A stretch of 15,750 nt of DNA from CAYGZM01 sp964354365 (GTDB lineage Bacteria > Planctomycetota > Phycisphaerae > Sedimentisphaerales > Anaerobacaceae): the NCBI GenBank assembly GCA_964354365.1, contig CAYGZM010000088.1:1-15750 (forward strand), in the 5' to 3' direction. The position numbers and the translations under genes are program-made. Every line of letters starts with the position of its first letter. Positions within the stretch are counted from its first letter, which is position 1. The notes under the pieces are model-generated. The model was given only the letters and a program-made list of their open reading frames with translations, did no database searches and was not told the DNA's origin. This document shows, piece by piece, positions 8,195 through 14,542 of this stretch.

Positions 8195-8312
8195 CAACCA
8201 CTCATTGGGACGCCTTCCTCACTTGGCCCATTCGGGCAGGTTGTTGTCTGCGCGAAATTGCCTGTCGGACTGGACGATGCCCAAGCGATGTCGCCGGTGA
8301 ATAAGGAAGGGC

Positions 8313-8337
8313 CGGCTATTTTGGCAGAGCCGTTTTT
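8313..8337 (+). terminator. Candidate rho-independent terminator after the isomerase-like gene
   Basis: CGGCT (8313-8317) pairs with AGCCG (8328-8332) around a 10-nt loop and is followed directly by TTTTT (8333-8337). It lies 119 bp beyond the isomerase-like stop and overlaps the last codons of the convergent lipoprotein gene. The stem is only 5 bp. The rest of the gap (8195-8312) shows nothing recognisable. Confidence 0.5.
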
Positions 8338-9548
8338 ATTTCTGCTATTGATACTCCGAGCGCAGCCTTTGCTATCGGGTCGAGGTCGGCCTCGGCGCCC
8401 TGCAGGTGGAAGGTGCAATGGGTGTGAGCAAGCGACTCGCCGGGCTTTAAGGCGGCGGCGGGAGAGGAAGTCTCAAGCTCATAGAACGGTCCGAGCGGCT
8501 TGGCGCCTGGTTTGGCGGGGCCATCGTTGTATGAATTGACGACGTCGCCCTTGTAGGGTTCCTTTTGAAGCTCCCACATCGAGTTGACATAGTCCACCAC
8601 TTCTCTGCCGGGCTTGCTGTACTGCACGATGGTGAGGACCTTGTTCACGGCGTCGTAGCTGCCGAGGAGCGGCTTGGCCCGTACAGGTGTAAGGCCTATC
8701 TTGCTGCGGTATTGTCCGTCGCCGCTGAAAAACAGGACGTCTTTCTGTACGACAAGCCTGTCGGCGGGTACCTTTCCGAAATAAGCATCGTTGACGATGG
8801 GACCAAACAGCGGCTCCGGCCCGGCGTTAAATGGCACGACCACGGTGGTTGCGGGCGAGGGATTGAACATTCCGAGTATCCAGACCGAGAGCAGGCCGGT
8901 TTCCTTTTCCCAGGGCTTTTCGCCGGTGTTGGTGATCTTGTTGTTGGACTCGACGGCGACCATCTTGACGGTCTTGGCGGGGGTGACTCCCAACTTCTCG
9001 ACGGCTTGAGCTATTTCAAGGACTTTGACCTCGCGGTCCACGCGCAGGTCGAAGGTAGTCCCGGAGTAGTTCTGCAGTTTAATATCTTTTTTGAGGATAG
9101 CACTGTTCCTGGTGCTTGAGACAAGCTCAAAAGGCTCAGTGTCGATTGGCGCAGGGGTGAACCAGTGTTCGAGGTCGAATGGAACGTCTTTTTTGAAGAA
9201 GATGGAGAACTGTCCGCCTTCGGGGCCGAGCCAGAAACGGTCTTCGCCGCCGAACACGTTGATGTGCTCGGCGACCTTGCCGGATGTGATTAGCTCGCTG
9301 TTAATCCAGCCGAAGCTCAGGCCGCTGATTCCGTCGGCGCTGCTGGTCATTATGCGTCCCTGCATCTTGGGCAGGACCGCCACCTGGCTATTGCCGGTGG
9401 AATCCGAGAGAAGGATTACTTGGGTGTGTTGCTTGAGGAACGCCAAATCGTCGGCAAATGTTACTTTAGGCACTTTCGTTTCCTCCTGCTTGCAGCCAGC
9501 CGAGACGGCGATGGCGGCGACAGCAATCAGTAATACTACGCGTCTCAT
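8316..9548 (-). CDS. Secreted lipoprotein, DUF6786-like, function unknown
   Basis: A 410-residue protein starting MRRVVLLIAVAAIAVSAGCK, a lipoprotein signal with C19 as the lipidation site; the SAGC box has Ser rather than Leu at -3. The body is predicted mostly beta, with Trp/Phe-rich blocks such as FGGEDRFWLGPEGGQFSIFF (about residue 100). These remind me of the DUF6786 family seen in planctomycetes and Bacteroidota, and loosely of aldose-epimerase-like sugar-binding sandwiches. No catalytic residues can be assigned. I chose the ATG at 9548 because AAGGAG stands about 7 nt upstream on the minus strand; the longer frame to 9581 has no such site. It is divergent from hom and convergent with the isomerase-like gene. 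Family recognition is from memory and should be checked with a profile search. Confidence 0.7.
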   Translation of the reverse strand: MRRVVLLIAVAAIAVSAGCKQEETKVPKVTFADDLAFLKQHTQVILLSDSTGNSQVAVLPKMQGRIMTSSADGISGLSFGWINSELITSGKVAEHINVFGGEDRFWLGPEGGQFSIFFKKDVPFDLEHWFTPAPIDTEPFELVSSTRNSAILKKDIKLQNYSGTTFDLRVDREVKVLEIAQAVEKLGVTPAKTVKMVAVESNNKITNTGEKPWEKETGLLSVWILGMFNPSPATTVVVPFNAGPEPLFGPIVNDAYFGKVPADRLVVQKDVLFFSGDGQYRSKIGLTPVRAKPLLGSYDAVNKVLTIVQYSKPGREVVDYVNSMWELQKEPYKGDVVNSYNDGPAKPGAKPLGPFYELETSSPAAALKPGESLAHTHCTFHLQGAEADLDPIAKAALGVSIAEIKTALPK

Positions 9549-9628
9549 TGTTTGTCTCCTTACTTGTTTGAGAACCACCAATCATTTGCTATCGACAGCC
9601 AATTATATACGTTTTGAATTCGGATGGT

Positions 9629-9657
9629 AGAATAATCGGGCGAATGGATATTGTCAA
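9629..9657 (-). promoter_or_regulatory. Promoter of the lipoprotein gene
   Basis: On the minus strand a perfect TTGACA (9657-9652) is followed after 17 bp by TATTCT (9634-9629), giving a leader of about 75 nt. A second -10-like TATAAT (9607-9602) lies closer to the gene without a good -35. The -10 box is contained in one arm of an 11-bp inverted repeat. Confidence 0.6.
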
Positions 9658-9693
9658 TAACTGCAGAGGCGGGTGGAATGTGCCGATTATTCT
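9629..9693. repeat. 11-bp inverted repeat overlapping the lipoprotein promoter
   Basis: AGAATAATCGG (9629-9639) and CCGATTATTCT (9683-9693) are exact reverse complements separated by 43 bp. The left arm contains the -10 box of the minus-strand promoter, and the right arm lies upstream of its -35 box. This fits a pair of operator half-sites or a looping site, but no regulator is known. Confidence 0.6.
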
Positions 9694-9715
9694 GACAGGG
9701 GGGATTATTTGATTA

Positions 9716-9744
9716 TTGACTATCGTATTTGCAGTTGGTAATTT
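9716..9744 (+). promoter_or_regulatory. Weak candidate promoter of the hom operon
   Basis: TTGACT (9716-9721) and TAATTT (9739-9744) are separated by 17 bp. The -35 box is good and the -10 box poor (3 of 6). Transcription from here would place the whole palindromic element in the hom leader. Confidence 0.3.
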
Positions 9745-9769
9745 ACGCGATTTATGCGACAGCACGTAG

Positions 9770-9923
9770 TACCGCGTTTCACAAGTATTGCGACTATGAG
9801 ATTGCCACGCCGAGCTGAGTTCGGCTCGCAATGACACCTGAAAATCTCAAATTGTCATTGCGAGGAGCGAAACGACGAAGCAATCTCATTACCCTATAGT
9901 GGCGAGATTTATGAAACGCGGTA
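9770..9923. repeat. Nested palindromic element (MITE-like) flanked by a 4-bp direct repeat
   Basis: The outer arms TACCGCGTTTCA (9770-9781) and TGAAACGCGGTA (9912-9923) are perfect 12-bp inverted repeats. Inside them are GAGATTGC (9798-9805) with GCAATCTC (9880-9887), and a perfect 12-bp pair CTCGCAATGACA (9825-9836) with TGTCATTGCGAG (9853-9864), around a 16-nt loop. The sequence between the outer and middle arms is also imperfectly complementary. GTAG flanks both sides (9766-9769 and 9924-9927), as a target-site duplication would. The inner 'CATTGCGAG...GCAATCTC' block resembles a dispersed palindromic repeat I recall from many bacterial genomes. No coding capacity. Confidence 0.75.
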
Positions 9924-9942
9924 GTAGTTGTCGCGGGATGTT

Positions 9943-11268
9943 ATGATGAGTGAAAGAATAGTAAAAGTCGGGCTTGTGGGGTTTGGGACCATCGGCAGCG
10001 GCGTGGCGAAGCTGATATTGGAGGACTGCAACCGAATTGCGGCCAAGACCGGTATTCGGCTGCAGCTTGCGTGCGTTGTCGATATTGATACGGAATCGGC
10101 GCGTCCGGTGAAGCTGCCGGACGGGGTGCTTACCGATGATTTGAACAGGCTGCTGGGCGATAAGACTATCGAAATCGGCGTGGAGGTGATAGGCGGGACG
10201 GACGTCGCCAAGGAAGTTCAGCTCAAGATGCTTGAGGCGGGCAAGGACGTGGTGACGGCCAACAAGGCGCTGTTGGCGGAGCACGGCAACGAGCTTTACC
10301 GGGCGGCGCACAGGAACGGGCGGTGCATAGCGTTCGAGGCGAGCTGCGCAGGCGGAGTACCGATTATATCGGCTATCCGGACAGGATTGACGGCGAACAA
10401 CATCAGGGCGATGTACGGCATCGTGAACGGGACGTGCAACTACATTCTCTCGAATATGACGGCCAAAGATGAGGATTTCGCTGTGGCGCTGGCGCAGGCG
10501 CAGGAGAAGGGCTACGCCGAGGCGGATTCCACGCTGGATATCAGCGGCCTTGACACAGCGCACAAGCTGGCGATTCTTGCTTCCATCGCGTTCGGGTACG
10601 AAATTACGCTTGACGATATTTTTGTCGAGGGGATCGAGTCAATTTCAAAGGATGATATTCGCTACGGCGGGGAGATGGGCTATTGTCTCAAGTTGCTGGC
10701 GATCGGGCAGATGGACGAGCGGGGCAGGGTGTCGCTGCGGGTGCACCCATCCTTCATCGCGAAGGACAGCGCTCTTGCGCGTGTCGGCGGGCCGTTCAAT
10801 GCGGTGAGCATATTCGGCAGCGCGGTGGGCCAGGTGATGTTCTACGGTCGAGGGGCGGGGATGATGCCGACCGCGAGTGCGGTTGTGGCGGACATAATCG
10901 ACGTTGCTATAGGCAATTCGGGTACGACTTTCCGGCACCTTAATCTCAAGCCAAGGAGCGAAGTCGAGCCGCTGATAGAAAAGATCGACGATTGTAAGAG
11001 CAGGTTCTACATTCGCGTGATGGCTAAGGATGAGCCGGGGGTGGTGGCGAGCTACGGCGAGGTATTGCGCGATCACCAGATTAGCATATCCGGCGCGCTG
11101 CAGCATGAAGGCAGCGGGCCGGACAATACGGTGCCGGTGGTAATCACAACGCATACGACGCGGCAGAGGAATATAACAGGGGCATTAAATGACCTTGAAG
11201 GGCTGGACGTATTCAGCGGCAAACCGGTGTGCATAAGAATTGTGGATATTCCTGAGGACAAGGATTAG
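9943..11268 (+). CDS. hom: Homoserine dehydrogenase with C-terminal ACT domain
   Basis: A 441-residue monofunctional enzyme, typical length, reducing aspartate semialdehyde to homoserine with NAD(P)H in the cytoplasm. The Rossmann motif GFGTIGSG is at residues 13-20, the VTANKALL block at 104-111, and the catalytic-domain signature GYAEADSTLDISGLDTAHK at 190-208, with D204 and K208 as the expected catalytic pair. An ACT domain (from FYIRVMAKDEPGVVASYGEV, about 355 onward) suggests amino acid feedback, normally by threonine. The ATG at 9943 and the next at 9946 are equally possible; both follow a weak GGGA. A TTG at 9928 is less likely, since it lies immediately after the palindromic element. 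It is the first gene of a five-gene plus-strand run; the next start is 54 bp downstream. Confidence 0.95.
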   Translation: MMSERIVKVGLVGFGTIGSGVAKLILEDCNRIAAKTGIRLQLACVVDIDTESARPVKLPDGVLTDDLNRLLGDKTIEIGVEVIGGTDVAKEVQLKMLEAGKDVVTANKALLAEHGNELYRAAHRNGRCIAFEASCAGGVPIISAIRTGLTANNIRAMYGIVNGTCNYILSNMTAKDEDFAVALAQAQEKGYAEADSTLDISGLDTAHKLAILASIAFGYEITLDDIFVEGIESISKDDIRYGGEMGYCLKLLAIGQMDERGRVSLRVHPSFIAKDSALARVGGPFNAVSIFGSAVGQVMFYGRGAGMMPTASAVVADIIDVAIGNSGTTFRHLNLKPRSEVEPLIEKIDDCKSRFYIRVMAKDEPGVVASYGEVLRDHQISISGALQHEGSGPDNTVPVVITTHTTRQRNITGALNDLEGLDVFSGKPVCIRIVDIPEDKD

Positions 11269-11322
11269 AGTCGTGGCTGGTGATATTGCCGGCGCGCGGC
11301 GCCTGTCGAGATGTAAAGACCA

Positions 11323-12510
11323 ATGATGAAATACGCAATAGTAGTCCCGGACGGTGCGGCGGATGAAGCGATCGAGGAGTTTGGGGGCGAGACCGCGCTT
11401 GAAGCGGCTGAGACTCCGAATATGGACAGAATCAGCGCGGAGGGCAGGCAGGGTCTTGTGCGCACGATCCCTGCGGGTATGGAGCCTGGCAGCGACGTGG
11501 CGCAGATGAGCCTGCTTGGGTATGACCCTCGGCGTTATTATTCGGGGCGGGCGCCGATTGAGGCGGTGGCTCGCAACATCAAGCTGTCGCTGCACGACTG
11601 GGTTTTCAGGTGCAACTTAGTTACGATTGCCGACGGCAAGATGGAAGACCACAGCGCCGGGCATATCTCGACGGAAGAGGCCGGCAAGCTGGTGAAGGAG
11701 CTTGACGAGCAGCTCGGCAGCGAGCAGATGCGTTTTTATGCAGGTGTGAGCTACAGGCATCTGCTGGTTTTCAAGGGGCTCGACTTCGACGTTCAGACGT
11801 ATCCGCCTCACGACCATATCGGGGCGGCGGTGGAGAAGATTCTGCCGCGAGGCAAAGGCGCCGAGCTGCTTATCGACCTGATGGCCCGGTCGCAGCAGCT
11901 ATTTACGGGTCACGATATTAACAAGGTGCGGATGGACCTCGGCGAGAACCAGGTCAGCTCGATCTGGCTGTGGGGGCAGGGCAAGCGGGCCCAGATGGAG
12001 CGGTTCGAGAAACGGTTCGGCCTTAGAGGGGCGGCGATAACGGCGGTTGATCTTGTCAGGGGCCTGGCGAAGCTGATTGGGTTCGACCTGATAAACGTGC
12101 CGGGTGCGACGGGCTTTGTCGATACGAACTATCAGGGCAAGGGCAGTGCGGCCGTAGAGGCGTTGGAGAAGTACGACATAGTCTTTGTTCACGTTGAGGC
12201 GCCTGATGAAGCGGGTCACAACGGCAATGCCGAGATGAAGAAAAAGGCGATTGAGCAGATCGACAGGCACATTGTCGGGCCTGTGCTCGATGCGCTTCGC
12301 AGCCGGGATAGCTGGCGGATATTGGTGATGCCGGACCACCCGACCCCAGTGCGGACGGGCGCTCATTCGGGCGAGCCGGTTCCGTTTGCGATGGCGGGAA
12401 CCGATGTCAAAGGAATCCTGCATAAGGGCTTCAGCGAGGCCAATGCGGCTCAATCAGGATTCAAGATAGACAACGGCTTCGAGCTGATGGAGTATTTTCT
12501 GAGGAGTTAG
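11323..12510 (+). CDS. Archaeal-type (ApgM) phosphoglycerate mutase family protein, likely homoserine kinase
   Basis: A 395-residue member of the alkaline-phosphatase-superfamily ApgM group. The metal/nucleophile positions are present: D10 (VVPDGAAD), S58 in EPGSDVAQMSLLGYDP, the DEAGHNGN block with D295 and H299, and D338/H339 with H348 in MPDHPTPVRTGAHSG. This family is annotated either as cofactor-independent phosphoglycerate mutase or as the 'proposed homoserine kinase' subgroup (TIGR02535 as I recall it). Here it sits 54 bp after hom and 66 bp before lysC, while no ThrB (GHMP) kinase is seen, so I favour phosphorylation of homoserine. Phosphoglycerate mutase activity cannot be excluded, as a pyruvate kinase lies further down the same run. 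Two adjacent ATGs (11323, 11326) are possible starts; the SD is weak. Confidence 0.85.
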   Translation: MMKYAIVVPDGAADEAIEEFGGETALEAAETPNMDRISAEGRQGLVRTIPAGMEPGSDVAQMSLLGYDPRRYYSGRAPIEAVARNIKLSLHDWVFRCNLVTIADGKMEDHSAGHISTEEAGKLVKELDEQLGSEQMRFYAGVSYRHLLVFKGLDFDVQTYPPHDHIGAAVEKILPRGKGAELLIDLMARSQQLFTGHDINKVRMDLGENQVSSIWLWGQGKRAQMERFEKRFGLRGAAITAVDLVRGLAKLIGFDLINVPGATGFVDTNYQGKGSAAVEALEKYDIVFVHVEAPDEAGHNGNAEMKKKAIEQIDRHIVGPVLDALRSRDSWRILVMPDHPTPVRTGAHSGEPVPFAMAGTDVKGILHKGFSEANAAQSGFKIDNGFELMEYFLRS

Positions 12511-12576
12511 CGGTTGACCGGCGGAGTCGAATTGTGTAAAAGGATTGAAACCGGAATCTACAGCAGGGTAAGCAGC

Positions 12577-13815
12577 ATGAAGATAATTGTTCAGAAGTTT
12601 GGCGGCACAAGCGTAGCGAATGCGGCGAAGATTCGCAGGGCCGCCAAGCGTGTAATCGACACAGTGAAAAAGGGCTACGGGGTTGTGGTGGTTGCATCGG
12701 CCCGCGGCAAGCAGACAGACGAGCTGATTGCGGATGCTCTGGAGCTTGACCCGAATCCGCCTAAACGTGAGATGGACCAGCTACTGAGCACTGGCGAGCA
12801 GCAGTCCGTATCGCTTTTTGCGATGGCTCTGCACGCGATGGGATACGATGCGATCAGCTTCACCGGCGGTCAGATTCGGATGATGACGGACGGCGTCTTT
12901 ACGAAAGCGAGAATAAAGAGTATTGATGCCGAGCGGATTCACAGGCAATTAGACCTGGGCAGGATCGTTATTGTCGCGGGCTTCCAGGGGATAGACGAGG
13001 AGGAGAACATAACGACCTTGGGCAGAGGCGGGTCGGACACGACGGCGGTGGCGCTGGCGGCGGCGATGGGAGCGAACGAGTGCGAGATTTATACCGACGT
13101 TGACGGGATTTACACGACGGACCCGCGGATATTCCCGGATGCGGTGAAGATGAACCAGATAAGCTACGAAGAGATGCTTGAGATGGCGAGCCTGGGGGCG
13201 GGCGTTATGCACATTCGGGCCGTCGGGTTCGGTATGAGATATAACGTGAAGATCCACGTTAGAAACAGTGGTAACGAGAACGAGGGGACACTAATCACGG
13301 CTGAGGAGTCAAAAATGGAAGGCGTTGTAGTATCAGGTGCGACCGTTCAGAAGGATATGGCGAAAATAAGTCTGATTGGAGTTGACAACGTTCCGGGCAA
13401 CGCGGCGAAGATATTCGCGCACCTTTCAAAAGCCAGGGTGATTGTCAACGACATCATTCAAACGGAAGTCAGCGACGAGAAGGCGAACCTGTCATTTATG
13501 ATCGGGACTTCGGACCTGCAGGCGGCCAAAGAGGCCGTTGACCAGATAAAGGACGAGGTGAATTGCCAGGAGGTCTTTATTCGCGACGACATTGCCGAGG
13601 TTTCCGTGGTCGGGGTGGGGATGCGGACGCACTATGGGGTTGCGGAGAAGATGTTTGGCGCGCTGGCAGAGGCCCGGGTGAATATTGATTCGATTACGAC
13701 CAGCGAGATTCGAATCAGTGTTGCCGTTGATGAGGACGAGGCGGAGAAGGCGCTTAAGGCCGTTTGTGTTGCTTTCGAGCTGGACAAACAGGCGGAAGCG
13801 CGGACGAAGTATTAA
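12577..13815 (+). CDS. lysC: Aspartate kinase with two ACT domains
   Basis: A 412-residue monofunctional aspartokinase, the first enzyme of the lysine/threonine/methionine pathway. Kinase motifs are KFGGTSV (7-13), STGEQQSVSL (71-80), GRGGSDTTA (149-157) and YTDVDGIYTTDPR (172-184). The regulatory half from about residue 248 has two ACT domains, the first starting near AKISLIG (262-268) and the second near AEVSVVGVG (340-348). I chose the ATG at 12577, preceded by AGGG 8 nt upstream, because the family begins MxIIVQKFGGTS; a longer frame from 12514 adds unsupported residues. Codon 247 is an in-frame ATG with its own strong SD, as in two-product lysC genes. Feedback by lysine and/or threonine is expected of the family but cannot be told apart here. 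Confidence 0.95.
   Translation: MKIIVQKFGGTSVANAAKIRRAAKRVIDTVKKGYGVVVVASARGKQTDELIADALELDPNPPKREMDQLLSTGEQQSVSLFAMALHAMGYDAISFTGGQIRMMTDGVFTKARIKSIDAERIHRQLDLGRIVIVAGFQGIDEEENITTLGRGGSDTTAVALAAAMGANECEIYTDVDGIYTTDPRIFPDAVKMNQISYEEMLEMASLGAGVMHIRAVGFGMRYNVKIHVRNSGNENEGTLITAEESKMEGVVVSGATVQKDMAKISLIGVDNVPGNAAKIFAHLSKARVIVNDIIQTEVSDEKANLSFMIGTSDLQAAKEAVDQIKDEVNCQEVFIRDDIAEVSVVGVGMRTHYGVAEKMFGALAEARVNIDSITTSEIRISVAVDEDEAEKALKAVCVAFELDKQAEARTKY
13303..13308 (+). promoter_or_regulatory. Internal ribosome binding site within lysC
   Basis: GAGGAG ends 6 nt before an in-frame ATG at 13315. It is stronger than the SD of the full-length start (AGGG). The two GAG codons also encode E243-E244, so protein constraint could explain them in part. 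Confidence 0.5.
13315..13815 (+). CDS. Possible aspartokinase beta subunit from an internal start in lysC
   Basis: Translation from codon 247 (MEGVVVSGATVQKDMAKISL) would give a 166-residue protein of just the two ACT domains. In Bacillus subtilis and Corynebacterium glutamicum, lysC makes exactly such a beta subunit from an in-frame internal start at about the same codon, and it joins the full-length alpha subunit in an alpha2beta2 enzyme. The SD and position here match that pattern. This is inference; many bacterial lysC genes without a beta product also have a Met at this point. Confidence 0.45.
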   Translation: MEGVVVSGATVQKDMAKISLIGVDNVPGNAAKIFAHLSKARVIVNDIIQTEVSDEKANLSFMIGTSDLQAAKEAVDQIKDEVNCQEVFIRDDIAEVSVVGVGMRTHYGVAEKMFGALAEARVNIDSITTSEIRISVAVDEDEAEKALKAVCVAFELDKQAEARTKY

Positions 13816-13857
13816 GACACTGCGCAATTGGCCAGGACCAGGAAAAGCCCGTATGCG

Positions 13858-14481
13858 ATGAGCAGACGGCTGCGTGCGGGGATTGCGGCTCTGTGCGTGG
13901 CGGGGGCGGTGCTGTTGGTTCGGCTCGACCACAGCAGCCGGGGACAGCGGCAGCCTGAAGGCCGATCCCAGGAACAGGCGCGGGCCGGCGACATAGCGAG
14001 ATACCACGGAAAGACGTTCACGGTGGTGAACGTGGTCGATGGCGACACAATCGACGTCAATGTACCGGACGGCGAATATGAACATACGCGGATACGGCTT
14101 TGGGGGGTCGATACGCCGGAGACAAAGAACCCTAAAGTCGGGGTGATGTATTTTGGTCCGGAGGCCGCAGAATTCACTAAGACGGCGGCCCTCGGTCAGA
14201 AGGTTCGTGTTTATCTCGACGAGGGGAATCGAACGCGGTGCTACTACGGCAGGGTCTTGGGATATGTTCAACTGCCCGACGGCAGGTTTTTGAACGAAGT
14301 GCTGCTGGCTGACGGCTTTGCATACGCGGACGTGCGGTTTCGGCACAGTCTGTACAACAAGTACAAGCAATTGGAGTCGGCTGCACGCGGTCAGAAAAAG
14401 GGTCTGTGGGCGGAGGTGAGGCGGGAACAACTGCCGGAATGGCTGCAAAGGGAGAAACCTGCTCTGCTGCTTGAAAAGTAG
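13858..14481 (+). CDS. Exported thermonuclease (staphylococcal nuclease-like, SNase domain)
   Basis: A 207-residue protein with a signal peptide or membrane anchor (MSRRLRAGIAALCVAGAVLL) and one SNase domain from about residue 52. It aligns closely with Staphylococcus aureus nuclease, a Ca-dependent DNA/RNA phosphodiesterase. The counterparts of its catalytic residues are present: D61/D63 in VVDGDTIDV, R80 and D85/E88 in RLWGVDTPE, and R132 in YYGRVLGY. Hence it should be active, probably in the periplasm or outside the cell. The ATG at 13858 lacks a well-spaced SD (AGGA ends 14 nt upstream); a TTG at 13828 is the only upstream alternative and also lacks one. It lies 42 bp after lysC on the same strand, with no obvious link to amino acid synthesis, so it may simply ride in the transcript. 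Confidence 0.9.
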   Translation: MSRRLRAGIAALCVAGAVLLVRLDHSSRGQRQPEGRSQEQARAGDIARYHGKTFTVVNVVDGDTIDVNVPDGEYEHTRIRLWGVDTPETKNPKVGVMYFGPEAAEFTKTAALGQKVRVYLDEGNRTRCYYGRVLGYVQLPDGRFLNEVLLADGFAYADVRFRHSLYNKYKQLESAARGQKKGLWAEVRREQLPEWLQREKPALLLEK

Positions 14482-14542
14482 CAGTTGATAGCAGCCGGCT
14501 ATTTCGTTGGGTTTGGAAGCGAATAATGCGAAGGAAGTCGAA

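Noticed and set aside
9766..9781. GTAGTACCGCG resembling the T-box core (TGGNACCGCG) upstream of hom
   Set aside because: The preceding GG-rich part of the T-box is missing, no specifier stem or terminator with a T-run is visible, and the same bases are fully explained as one arm of the palindromic element. T-boxes are also not expected in planctomycetes.
9549..9942. CRISPR-like or tRNA-like structure in the hom/lipoprotein divergent region
   Set aside because: The repeats are inverted rather than regularly spaced direct repeats, and no cloverleaf with a T-loop motif could be found.
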